This document shows, piece after piece, positions 16,400 through 25,181 of a stretch of DNA of 40,773 nucleotides. The number at the start of each line of letters is the position of its first letter. Position 1 is the stretch's first letter. The translations under genes were made by a program, and so were the position numbers. The stretch is from Bryobacterales bacterium (GTDB taxonomy: Bacteria > Acidobacteriota > Terriglobia > Bryobacterales > Bryobacteraceae): the NCBI GenBank assembly GCA_026129915.1, contig JAHCHD010000029.1, forward strand, positions 1 to 40,773, written 5' to 3'. The notes below the pieces were generated by a model, which worked only from the letters and a program-made list of their open reading frames with translations, did no database searches and was not told the origin of the DNA.

Positions 16400-18840
16400 A
16401 TGGCTGGTCCGCTCTGGCTTCGTTTCGTAGTTTCGTCCCTCTTATTTGTTATTTGGCTGCTTCCCGCATGGGCGGGACCAGCCTCAGTGAACCCAGACCT
16501 GTTGCGGGATCGGTGGAGCGCCCGCTGGATCGCGCACGGGCATCACGCCAATCCGGCGGATGCCGACTATCGCTCACCCTATGCGTTCGGCGTCTATCAT
16601 TTTCGGCGCAATTTCGAGTTGGGGCAGAAGCCCTCGCGCTTCGTCATCCACGTCACTGCCGATCAGCGGTACCAGTTATACGTCAACGGCGCCCGTGTGG
16701 CCTGGGGGCCGGCGCGGGCTGACTTGAAACACTGGCGGTTTGAGAGCCTCGACATTGCGCCACAACTGCGCGCCGGCAGGAACGTGATCGCGGCTGTCGT
16801 CTGGAATTTTGCAGAGCTTGCGCCGGTGGCGCAGAACACAGCGCGGACGGCCTTTCTGCTACAGGGTGACACGGAAGCAGAGCGCATCGTGGATACCGGA
16901 CAGCAATGGAGGGTGTGGCACAACGCGGGCTATGCTGGCATTCCCGTCCGGATGGGCAGGGAAGTCCGCGGCTACTGGGCCGCCGGCCCTGGCGAAACTG
17001 TGGACGGCGCGGCGTACCCTTGGGGGTGGGAGCAGACGGCGTTTGACGACAGTGCCTGGGTCGCGCCTCAGGTGCTTTCCAATGGAAGTCCCCGGGATGC
17101 CCGCGATGCACCGAATCCTTGGATGCTCGTGCCACGCGACATTCCACTGATGGAGGAGAGTCCGATTCGCATCCCGTATCTGAGGCTGGTGGAAGGCCCC
17201 GCAGCCTCCGGAGCAGTTTTCCCCTTCGCACTGTACCCCACCCGATTCAGGCTAAACGGAAGACCAGACTGATTCTGGACCAGGGCGAACTCACCACCGG
17301 CTTTATCCGGAACTGCAGGTTACCGGGGGAAGAGGAGCGCGAGTGCGCATTCGATACGCCGAAGCGCTCTACGAGAAGTCTGCGTCGGGCCGCCCGGAAA
17401 AGGGAGATCGTGGGGTAGTGGAGGGCCGTGACTTTGTTGGCTACTGCGACGAATTCTTACTCGACGGTGGCCCGAACCAGAATCTACCGGTAACTCTGGT
17501 GGCGCACCTGGCACATATCTGGAACTCAGTATTGAAACCGCTGGCGAGCCGATGGTACTCGAAGATATCGCTGCCACTTTCGTTGCCCTACCCCTTCGAG
17601 AACCGTTCACTCCCTGCGCACCAGTGATGCCCCTGCGCAAGCCGAACTGGCAAAGATGCTGGAGATCGGTTGGCGCACGGCCCGCCTTTGCGCACACGAA
17701 ACCTATGTGGATTGCCCCTACTACGAACAATTGCAGTACGTGGGGGATACCCGCATCCAGGCCCTGATTTCCTACTACGCTGCCGGTGATGCGCGTCTTG
17801 CCCGCCAGGCCATCGACCGCATCGACGCCACCCGTACGCCGGAGGGACTCACCTACAGCCGCGCCCCTTCGGCACTGCAGCAGTACATTCCGCCCTTCAG
17901 CTTGTGGTGGATCGGCATGCTGCACGACTATTGGATGCACGTGGACGATGCCGCCTTTGTAAAGAGCCACATCAAGGGCATGCGTGCAATCCTGCAGTTC
18001 TTCAGTGAGCGGCAGGAGCCCACAGGCTCACTGGGCCCGCTACCATGGTGGAATTTCGTTGACTGGGCTTGGCCGCGCGGCACCCCTCCGAATGGCGACA
18101 AGGGTAACTCGGCCGCAATTGACCTGCAATTGTTGCTGGCCTTCGACTGGGCAGCGGAACTCGAGTCGCAATTGGGTTCGCCCGCTATGGCAGCCCACTA
18201 CAGGGAACAGGCGGCGCAATTGCGATCCACCATTCGCGCACTCTATTGGAATGGCAACCGCGGATTGTTCGCAGATACTCCCGCAAAGGATTCTTATTCC
18301 CAGCAGGCCAACGCGCTGGCCATCCTTGCCAATGTGGTGCAGGGGCAGGAAGCCCGACGAGTGTTCGAAACGCAGTGGAGCGCCTCTGACATCACGAAAT
18401 CGACGGTCTACTTCCGCTTCTACACCCACGCGGCAGCGCTGAAGGTGGGGTTCGGCGATCGCTATCTTAGCTTTCTTGACCTTTGGCGCGACATGCTCGC
18501 AGTCGGGTTGACTACGTGGGCGGAACAGCCGGAACCCTCCCGGTCTGACTGCCACGCCTGGGGTTCCAGTCCCAACTTTGAAATGCTGCGCACCATGCTG
18601 GGTGTATCCACCGCGGCGCCTGGCTTCGCGCAAGTGCGTGTGGAGCCGCACTTGGGGTCGCTGCCGGATCTAGAAGGCAGCCTGCCCCATCCGCGCGGCG
18701 ACCTACGGGTAGTGCTTAGCAGGCGCGGTGAGGGCGTGAAGGCAACGGTCACGCTGCCGCCCACTGTGACCGGCGTATTCGCGTGGAAGGGAACCGAGCG
18801 CCCGCTAGAACCGGGCGAAAATGTTATCGCGATTCCCTAA
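16400..18840 (+). pseudogene. GH78 alpha-L-rhamnosidase-like gene broken by clustered frameshifts
   Basis: The gene would encode an exported family 78 glycoside hydrolase that removes terminal L-rhamnose from glycans or glycosides. ATG 16400 follows AAAGG and starts a signal peptide ending LLPAWAG. The first part is open to 17272 and carries the N-terminal beta-sandwich ([22 protein letters not shown]). The last part is open from about 17623 to 18840 and carries the (alpha/alpha)6 catalytic barrel, including DCPYYEQLQYVGDTRIQ, WWIGMLHDY and the WAEQPEPSRSDCHAWG segment. Between 17250 and 17625 the homologous protein can be read only by changing frame about six times, with one in-frame TAA at 17491. 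Conserved pieces such as VRIRYAEALYEK, LWWRTW and LEDIAATF are still recognisable in turn. Either recent decay or a badly resolved assembly region explains this. Confidence 0.82.
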
Positions 18841-18862
18841 CCACAACCGCCCGCCGAATCGC

Positions 18863-20557
18863 TTATGGCTTCCCGGCCGTTTCGAAGCGAATCTCTGATT
18901 CCGCCTCGAACTTCTGGTAGTTCCGGAAGTCGATGACGTTTCGTGTGCAATTCACCGTGCCGCGAGCGCAGATCAGGTTTTCGCTATGGACGGGCAACAG
19001 GAAGAGGCGGTTGCTTAGCCGCACAAAGTCATACTCCAAAACGAGTTCCGCCTTATCAAAAGGGAAGTCGGCTGGCATTGCCAAGGCTTGCTTTTCGATA
19101 CGCATCACTCGCTTGGATGCTTTGTCGATCCAGATTGCCCCTTTGTAAGCCGGCCGGTAGCTTTTTTCATTGGCGTGGATTGTCCAATGCGAACGCGGCT
19201 GCTCCACGTTGAAACTGAAGATCACGGTGGCTCTTCCAGAAAGCGTGTCCTCACCACGGCGAGAGAAATCCGCCATGGTCTGCGCGGAGAGAATGTCACT
19301 GAGTGTAGTAGCAAACTCCCCCGTTGACCAGGAGCCAGAAAGCTCGGGTGAATGCTTGGAGGCGCGGCCATTGATCATCGTGTTGCGATACTGTTCGCTC
19401 CCGTCCTGGTAGATCACGTCTGTGGTCACCACATCCATTGCACGCCAGTCCGGAGGTCTCGAAACACTGCTGTAGCGTGTCGTGAACTGCCGGACGGTGA
19501 AGTTCGGCAACTGACTGGTGTAGTCAATGGTTTCTTCGCGCGCCTCTTCGATCAATGGGTCAGAGCCCGGCACTTGTACCCGGTAGTATTCCGGCGGCTT
19601 TCCGTCGGCTCGCGCGAGCGCTTCCTCGCGAGTAATCATCGGTTCCGGTGATGGGTTGCGATACTCCTCGGGTGTACCTCGCTTTACGGTTGGCCGCGAG
19701 CCTGTGGCAGCCTCACCAGGAGAGGACACTGCGCTCTTGAGGCTCGGTTGCGCATCGGCTGGCTCCATTTCAGCATCTTCCGGACTGCGCACTGCAGCCG
19801 GGTCGACCTCGCGGGAAGCGGCAGTGCGTTCCTCCGCGCTTCCCTTGCGCAGCAGGATGACGCGCAAAATTGTTTCGGGGTCATCCGCGTTCACTTCCAG
19901 CTTCAGCTGGTCACCTGGTTTCAGAAGTGAGTCGCGCACGGGTTCCCCAGCGGTATCCAGAAAGCGTGTCTTCGTAAGCACCCGAAACTCAAGCAAGCCG
20001 TGACCCGCTGTCTCCAAAATGAGGTTTTTTTCCCCCAAGTCACGCAGGGTCCCCACGAAGAACCCCAAGTCCACCGTCATCTTTCCTTCGGCGTCCTGTT
20101 TCTTGTCTCCTTTATCCTCAGTTTCTTTTTTCTCGCCCCGCCGGGGCAATTTCACTTCGGGGATGGGGATTCCCACCCCCGGCACTGGAGTGGGAACAGT
20201 GCCCGGAGGATATCTGCCGGAAGGATAAGGATACTGCCCTGGGGGGTACTGACCTGGAGGATACTGCCCCGGCGGGTACTGGCCTGGGGGATATTGCCCT
20301 GGGGGGTACTGGCCTGGGGGATACTGCCCGGGTGGATACTGGCCAGGTGGATACTGCCCTGGGGGGTACTGGTTCTGCGCAGTGGGTGCCTGCGTCAATA
20401 CCACATTGGGTGCGGATGCCCCTGGAGTGTTCGGTATCGCGCTCGCCGAGAACGGTGGCGAGGTTTCGTGGCTTGATCCGGGGTCGCATGTCGCCTCGAA
20501 AGGGACGAGGCACGTCATCAGCGCGAATGAAAGAAGGGTTCGAGTGCAGGCACTCAT
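18863..20557 (-). CDS. Exported protein of unknown function with nine PPGQY repeats
   Basis: I do not recognise a named family for this 564-residue protein. A hydrophobic N-terminus (about residues 1-22) suggests Sec export. Residues 62-122 are Pro/Gly/Tyr-rich, with nine exact PPGQY repeats and degenerate flanks. A highly charged Lys/Glu/Asp stretch follows (about 134-158). A compact region near 160-245 then reads like a small beta domain ([40 protein letters not shown]). Residues 245-320 are an acidic, disordered-looking linker. The C-terminal 240 residues form a beta-rich domain with [13 protein letters not shown] and [21 protein letters not shown], resembling lipoprotein- or outer-membrane-associated folds of Acidobacteriota. 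It stands alone, convergent with the rhamnosidase gene. A cell-surface role is inferred from export and the repeats. Confidence 0.75.
   Translation of the reverse strand: MSACTRTLLSFALMTCLVPFEATCDPGSSHETSPPFSASAIPNTPGASAPNVVLTQAPTAQNQYPPGQYPPGQYPPGQYPPGQYPPGQYPPGQYPPGQYPPGQYPPGQYPYPSGRYPPGTVPTPVPGVGIPIPEVKLPRRGEKKETEDKGDKKQDAEGKMTVDLGFFVGTLRDLGEKNLILETAGHGLLEFRVLTKTRFLDTAGEPVRDSLLKPGDQLKLEVNADDPETILRVILLRKGSAEERTAASREVDPAAVRSPEDAEMEPADAQPSLKSAVSSPGEAATGSRPTVKRGTPEEYRNPSPEPMITREEALARADGKPPEYYRVQVPGSDPLIEEAREETIDYTSQLPNFTVRQFTTRYSSVSRPPDWRAMDVVTTDVIYQDGSEQYRNTMINGRASKHSPELSGSWSTGEFATTLSDILSAQTMADFSRRGEDTLSGRATVIFSFNVEQPRSHWTIHANEKSYRPAYKGAIWIDKASKRVMRIEKQALAMPADFPFDKAELVLEYDFVRLSNRLFLLPVHSENLICARGTVNCTRNVIDFRNYQKFEAESEIRFETAGKP
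20231..20365 (-). repeat. Nine tandem 15-bp repeats encoding PPGQY
   Basis: Nine consecutive 15-base units differ only at a few, mostly silent, positions and each encodes PPGQY on the minus strand. The unit length is a multiple of three, so copy-number changes would keep the frame. The repeats lie inside the exported protein gene at 18863-20557. The variation between units shows that the array is not a simple recent expansion of one copy. Confidence 0.95.
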
Positions 20558-20698
20558 CGCAAGGCTCCTAACCGGCGAACCGAAGAAGTGCGGATCGGGA
20601 CTAACTGCACCTTAACGCCCTGAATGACAGGTTGCAAGCCCCACTCTCCACTGCACTTAGGGACTGCCGCTACTTGGATGCGCCGAATCGCTGAAGGG

Positions 20699-21886
20699 CT
20701 ACATGTCTTCTGGCGTCACCGGTGGTTCGTTGGGAGGTCTGGTTCCCGCGGCAAACCGCTTGATATACAGGGCGATTCGCTGTGCGGTGTGTGGCGCCAG
20801 CAATATCCCATTGCGGTAGTGCCCATAGGCCAGCCACAGAGGCAACCGGCCAAACTGGCGTACCTCAGGGCCGCTCCCCCCGATGCCCGGACGAAAACCC
20901 AGCCAGTGGGTGTCGCTGAGGGGCGGGAACAGCCCCGGCAGCAGTTGTTCTGTGTGACCGTGAATCTGGTTCACCGCTTCCAGGTTCGGGGTCCGGTCAA
21001 AGCCAACCAATTCCTCATTGGAACCCGCCACCATGGAGCCGCTTCTTCTTTGAAACACGTAGAGATGCCGGTGTCGCACGATCGGCCCCAGCGTACCGGG
21101 CGGCTGCTCACATTGAATCAGGTGGCCACGAATAGGTACAGACTTGCGGGGCAGTGGCAGGCCAGGCATACCAGTGAGGCTTTCCTGCGTGAAATCGATG
21201 GTGCTGGACCAAGCGCCGGCGGCCATCACTACCGCATCTGCCTCACTCAACGGCCCGGCGGTGGCCGATCGAACCTCAAAGTGGTTACCTTGCCAAGTGC
21301 ATGCGGCAACCGGGCAGTGTTCCCGAATCGCCACGCCGGCACGGGGCAGCAGTAAGGAGAGCGCGCGGGTAACATCGCGTGGATTCACTACTGCATCGTT
21401 GGCGAACCAGAGCGCTGAGAACTCTCCCCTTGTGACCGCAGTGCTCAGTGCGGGCGCCAGTCGACGCACCTCCGCTCTGGAAATGCCCTCCACCTGAATG
21501 CCCAGCGCTTCCTGCACTGTGCGTCGTCGCTGGAGCGCATCCCAATCCGTAGAGTCAAGGGCAAGGTCGATCGCGCCGCACGCGCGGAAGTCGATCCGAT
21601 GCTCGGATTCATCCTGCAGCTCCGCAACGAAATCCGGATACATCGCGCGCGCCTCCACGGTGTCCCGGGCCCAGTCCGCGAGCTGATTAGCTTCGCCGCC
21701 TGGAGAAAGCATGCCTGCCCCCGCCGCGCTGGCCTCGCCGGCAAAGGCTCCTGCATCGTACACCGTCACGGAGAAGCCACACTGGGCAAGTCGCCACGCA
21801 ATGGATGCGCCGACAATTCCCGCGCCGATCACTGCAACCCGTTCCAGTGCTTGCTGAATCAACTTCCAGAATACCTTGAGGTCCAT
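20699..21886 (-). CDS. thiO: Glycine oxidase ThiO-like FAD enzyme
   Basis: This 395-residue DAO-family flavoenzyme most resembles ThiO, which oxidises glycine to an imine used in forming the thiazole ring of thiamine. The FAD-binding motif GAGIVGASIAWRLA begins at residue 21, the second strand ends in YDAG, and the segment EASAAGAGMLSPGGEA near residues 50-65 is characteristic of ThiO proteins. The C-terminal segment with WLGFRPGIGGSGPEVRQFG and YGHYRNGILLAP carries the conserved arginine expected to bind the substrate carboxylate. About 15 extra residues precede the nucleotide fold, and the ATG at 21886 has no strong ribosome-binding site, so the true start may be slightly later. No other thiamine gene is nearby. 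A related D-amino-acid oxidase role cannot be excluded. Confidence 0.82.
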   Translation of the reverse strand: MDLKVFWKLIQQALERVAVIGAGIVGASIAWRLAQCGFSVTVYDAGAFAGEASAAGAGMLSPGGEANQLADWARDTVEARAMYPDFVAELQDESEHRIDFRACGAIDLALDSTDWDALQRRRTVQEALGIQVEGISRAEVRRLAPALSTAVTRGEFSALWFANDAVVNPRDVTRALSLLLPRAGVAIREHCPVAACTWQGNHFEVRSATAGPLSEADAVVMAAGAWSSTIDFTQESLTGMPGLPLPRKSVPIRGHLIQCEQPPGTLGPIVRHRHLYVFQRRSGSMVAGSNEELVGFDRTPNLEAVNQIHGHTEQLLPGLFPPLSDTHWLGFRPGIGGSGPEVRQFGRLPLWLAYGHYRNGILLAPHTAQRIALYIKRFAAGTRPPNEPPVTPEDM

Positions 21887-21972
21887 TTCAACTAGGCGCG
21901 GGATTCCGCGAAAGGGACGCCCAGTTGTCTGGCGAAAGGCGTGCTGGGCGGGATCTGCTATTCTGCGGTGTG

Positions 21973-22908
21973 ATGGCTCAACTGCTTGATGGGGTTCGAG
22001 TTCGTGACGAGATCAAGGCCGAACTAGATGGCCGCATCGGGGCGCTGCAGAATCATTTCCGTACACCTGGACTCGCGGTGGTTCTGGTGGGCGAGAATCC
22101 GGCCTCCGCGATCTATGTGCGCAACAAGGTGAAGACCTGCCAGGAACTCGGGATCCATAGTGAAACGCTTGCGCCGCCTGCCTCCATTTGTACGGAGGAG
22201 TTGCTGGCTTTGGTGGACGGTCTCAACCGCCGGGAGGAGATCGACGGCATTCTGGTGCAGATGCCGCTGCCGCCCCAAGTGGACGCCAAGCGTGTACTGG
22301 ATGCGATCCTTCCCGACAAGGATGTGGACGGATTTCATCCAGTGAGCGTGGGGAACCTGAGCATCGGCAACCCCGGGCCGCGCGCCTGTACGCCGGCAGG
22401 CGTAATTGAGTTGCTGAAGCGCTATAAGATTCCGATTCAGGGAACAGACGCTGTGGTGGTGGGGCGAAGCGACATAGTCGGCAAGCCAATGGCCATGATG
22501 TTGATTCACGAGAGTGCCACGGTAACCGTTTGCCACTCTAAGACTCGTGATCTTGAGGGAGTCTGCGCTCGCGCCGATATCCTGATTGCCGCGATGGGCC
22601 GTCCTGCGTTCCTGGATGACCGCCACGTCAAACCTGGGGCTGTAGTGATTGATGTGGGTATGAATCGGGTGACCGACCAGGCGGAGGCGAAACGGATCTG
22701 GCCCGGTGATGCCGCGAAACTGGCGCAGTTGGGGGCAAAGGGCAGTCTGCTGGTGGGCGACGTTCTCCCCACGAGTATGGCCAGTCGCGCCTCGTTCTAT
22801 ACCCCGGTCCCGGGCGGGGTGGGTCCACTCACCATTGCCATGCTGATGGTGAATACGGTGGGGCTTGCCGAGGCGCATGCCCGCCAGGTGGGTATCCTGT
22901 TGAAGTAG
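21973..22908 (+). CDS. folD: Bifunctional methylene-tetrahydrofolate dehydrogenase / cyclohydrolase
   Basis: FolD interconverts 5,10-methylene-, methenyl- and 10-formyl-tetrahydrofolate in the cytoplasm, supplying one-carbon units. Expected motifs are present: ASAIYVRNKVKTC (residues 44-56, with the catalytic Lys52 and Tyr48), DGILVQMPLP at 91-100, KDVDGFHP at 116-123 and the nucleotide-binding VVGRSDIVGKP at 162-172. PVPGGVGPLTIAML lies near the end. The length is about 311 residues, slightly longer than E. coli FolD. ATG 21973 is chosen because it gives the standard N-terminus MAQLLDG. An earlier in-frame GTG would add 16 unconserved residues. It heads a run of plus-strand genes and is followed after 36 bases by coaE. 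Confidence 0.96.
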   Translation: MAQLLDGVRVRDEIKAELDGRIGALQNHFRTPGLAVVLVGENPASAIYVRNKVKTCQELGIHSETLAPPASICTEELLALVDGLNRREEIDGILVQMPLPPQVDAKRVLDAILPDKDVDGFHPVSVGNLSIGNPGPRACTPAGVIELLKRYKIPIQGTDAVVVGRSDIVGKPMAMMLIHESATVTVCHSKTRDLEGVCARADILIAAMGRPAFLDDRHVKPGAVVIDVGMNRVTDQAEAKRIWPGDAAKLAQLGAKGSLLVGDVLPTSMASRASFYTPVPGGVGPLTIAMLMVNTVGLAEAHARQVGILLK

Positions 22909-22944
22909 TCGGTGGGTCGCTGCTGCCAGGGGAAGGAGGCGCTT

Positions 22945-23559
22945 CTGCTACGAGTGGGCTTAACGGGCGGTTTGGCATCTGGCAAGTCCTTTGTGGGCGA
23001 GACTTTGGCCGAACTCGGTTGCCACCTGATGAAAGCGGATGAGGTGGGCCACCGTCTATTGGAACCGGATGGAGCCGCATATGCTCGCGTCGTTGGCATT
23101 TTTGGGCCAGCGATCCTCGGTGACGATGGCCGCATCGATCGCGCCCGGCTGGGAGCAGCTGTCTTTGGCAATGTGGGCCTTCTGGAAAAGTTGAACCAGA
23201 TCATCCATCCGCTCGTATTCGCCGAGGAGGATCAGTTTCTTAATGACGTGGCGACGCGTGACCCCGGTGGTATCGGCGTGGTGGAGGCTGCCATCCTGAT
23301 TGAGACGGGCAACTACCGGAGTTTTGACAAGATTTTGGTAGCTTGGTGTCCGCCCGAGATACAGATTGAGCGATCGATCCGTCGTGGGATGAGCCGTGCG
23401 GAAGCAGCGGCAAGACTTTCACACCAACTGCCCTTGCACCAGAAACTGGCGCTGGCTGATGCCGTGGTAGACACCAGTGGCAGCAAGGACGCCACTCGGC
23501 TTCAGGTGATTGAAGTCCATAAGAAGTTGCAGGCTTGGGCGGCGGAGCAGGCCCGTTAG
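22945..23559 (+). CDS. coaE: Dephospho-CoA kinase, probable CTG start
   Basis: CoaE phosphorylates dephospho-CoA in the final step of coenzyme A synthesis. The P-loop GGLASGKS is at residues 8-15. KADEVGHRLLEPDG matches the substrate-binding aspartate region, and DRARLGAAVFG plus NQIIHPLV are standard family blocks. Start choice matters: the frame is open from GTG 22912, but a strong AAGGAGG at 22933-22939 lies downstream of that codon. It is five bases before CTG 22945, which would give MLRVGLTGG, the textbook CoaE N-terminus. GTG 22954 is the nearest ordinary start but loses the first beta strand and is 14 bases from the ribosome-binding site. From 22945 the protein has 204 residues, normal for the family. 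Confidence 0.92.
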   Translation: MLRVGLTGGLASGKSFVGETLAELGCHLMKADEVGHRLLEPDGAAYARVVGIFGPAILGDDGRIDRARLGAAVFGNVGLLEKLNQIIHPLVFAEEDQFLNDVATRDPGGIGVVEAAILIETGNYRSFDKILVAWCPPEIQIERSIRRGMSRAEAAARLSHQLPLHQKLALADAVVDTSGSKDATRLQVIEVHKKLQAWAAEQAR

Positions 23560-23590
23560 CCCTTCCGCGAGAGGAGATTCCGGATATATC

Positions 23591-24748
23591 ATGCGCAAGT
23601 TCATCTGGCTCTTGGCGGCATTTCTAGGCGGAATGTTTGTCTACTATGCCTTCGTTTCGCCGGGGGCCTTCGCGCCGGACGCTGCCGGGCGACCGGGCAA
23701 CCAAGGGCTGTTTTCCGGACACCTCTTTACCCCCACTGATGTTGCCCGCAGCGCCGCCCTGAGCGCTGACGAACTCAACAACATCGACATTTATCAGCGT
23801 GCCAACCCCGCCACTGTGAACATTACCAGCGTGGAGTATACCCAGAATTTCTGGCTGGAAGTGGTGCCCCGTGAAGGCGCCGGGTCAGGCTTCCTGATTC
23901 ACGAGGATGGGCTGATTCTCACCAATAGCCACGTGCTCTCGGCGGACGGCAACCGGGTGGAAGTTACGCTAATGGACCAGACCCGGTATCGGGCGCGCGT
24001 GCTCGCTCGCGACCCCGAGAACGACCTTGCCCTCATCAAAGTGGAAGCGGGGCGCAAGCTGCCCTTCCTGCGTTTGGGGGAAAGTGACGAACTGAAAGTG
24101 GGGCAGAAGGTGCTCGCCATTGGCAACCCATTCAGCCTCGGCGGTACGCTCACTACGGGAGTTGTTTCCGCCCTGGGCCGTTCATTACCTTCCGGACGCG
24201 ATACGGTGCTGGAGGATGTCATCCAGACAGACGCCGCCATCAACCCAGGAAACAGCGGCGGGCCGCTGCTTGATTCGCATGGGGACGTCATTGGCATCAA
24301 CACTGCAATTCTTGGCGAGGGGGGAAATATCGGCATCGGCTTTGCCATGCCTATCAGCCGCGCCAAGGTGATGCTGGAAGTCTACGAGGAGCGCGGTGAG
24401 TTCGTCCGCCCCTGGCTTGGCTTCCGCTCGCGCTTTGTCAATGGTGAACTGGCACGTTATCTGGAGTTGCCGCAGGAAGGTGGTTACCTTGTTGTGGAAA
24501 CGCTGAGGGGAGGCTCCGCCGCGGCGGCTGGCTTGGTCGGAGCTAACGGGCTGATGCAGGTGGGCAACTATCGCATCCCGTGGGGAGGCGACTACATTAC
24601 GGCGATCGACGGACGCAAGGTGACAACCTCCGATGTACTGAAGCGTGTGATGGCTAAGAAGCGTGTCGGGGATACTGTAGTGTTTGATATCCTGCGCGGT
24701 GGACGTGAGCAGAAGTTGGAGATTCGCCTGCGGGAGGCTCCCCGGTAA
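23591..24748 (+). CDS. HtrA/DegP-type S1C serine protease with one PDZ domain
   Basis: This 385-residue envelope serine protease has an N-terminal membrane anchor or signal (about residues 4-22), a trypsin-like domain and a single C-terminal PDZ domain. The catalytic triad is visible as His114 in TNSHV, Asp145 in ENDLAL and Ser222 in GNSGGPL. The PDZ region (about 280-380) includes GGYLVVETLRGGSAAAAGL and ends VFDILRGGREQKLEIRLRE. The architecture is closer to DegS/HhoA than to two-PDZ DegP. It probably degrades or senses misfolded periplasmic proteins. ATG 23591 is selected because it opens the signal segment, with GAGAGGAGA upstream at a slightly long distance. It follows coaE by 31 bases. 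Confidence 0.92.
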   Translation: MRKFIWLLAAFLGGMFVYYAFVSPGAFAPDAAGRPGNQGLFSGHLFTPTDVARSAALSADELNNIDIYQRANPATVNITSVEYTQNFWLEVVPREGAGSGFLIHEDGLILTNSHVLSADGNRVEVTLMDQTRYRARVLARDPENDLALIKVEAGRKLPFLRLGESDELKVGQKVLAIGNPFSLGGTLTTGVVSALGRSLPSGRDTVLEDVIQTDAAINPGNSGGPLLDSHGDVIGINTAILGEGGNIGIGFAMPISRAKVMLEVYEERGEFVRPWLGFRSRFVNGELARYLELPQEGGYLVVETLRGGSAAAAGLVGANGLMQVGNYRIPWGGDYITAIDGRKVTTSDVLKRVMAKKRVGDTVVFDILRGGREQKLEIRLREAPR

Positions 24749-24791
24749 CCTTTGCTCCGGGCCACCCAGTCCGTTGTTCCTGGAGGTTCCC

Positions 24792-25109
24792 ATGCCCCGG
24801 TACGCTTTTCGATTGCGCGTGAAGCCCGAAGCGGTTTCCGCCTATGAGGAGGAGCACCGCCGCGTATGGCCGGAACTGCTGGCCAAGCTCAAGGAGGTGG
24901 GAATTTCTGACTACTCCATCTTCCGCCGCGAGGAGGAACTCCTGTTGGTTCTGCGCGTCGATGACTTTGACACAGCCTGGGCCAAACTGGACGCAGACCC
25001 GGTGAACAAGCGCTGGCAGCAGTTCATGGCTCCCCTCTTCGCCCCCATGGAAGAACGGGAGCCCGGCGAGCGCTTCCCAATGTTCAAAGAAGTCTTCTAT
25101 CTGGAGTGA
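24792..25109 (+). CDS. rhaM: L-rhamnose mutarotase
   Basis: This 105-residue protein matches L-rhamnose mutarotase, which interconverts the alpha and beta anomers of L-rhamnose before isomerisation. It is a small dimeric alpha/beta-barrel enzyme of the RhaU type. The active-site block EEHRRVWPEL contains His22, the residue used for catalysis in E. coli RhaM. ISDYSIFRREEELLLVL and the C-terminal WQQFMAPLF segment are conserved. ATG 24792 is preceded by GGAGG at five bases. An in-frame upstream codon would add 36 residues from the htrA tail and is rejected. No rhamnose isomerase, kinase or aldolase gene adjoins it. A rhamnosidase gene lies about 6 kb upstream on the same strand but is broken. 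Confidence 0.93.
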   Translation: MPRYAFRLRVKPEAVSAYEEEHRRVWPELLAKLKEVGISDYSIFRREEELLLVLRVDDFDTAWAKLDADPVNKRWQQFMAPLFAPMEEREPGERFPMFKEVFYLE

Positions 25110-25181
25110 GCCCCTTTGCGAAAGTCTTCGTGCGGCTGCTAACCCTGGGGAACGCCAAGACCTGCATGGTATTCTGGTGGC

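Noticed and set aside
20231..20365. Tandem repeat as a CRISPR array
   Set aside because: The units are contiguous with no spacers and encode a repeated peptide in frame.
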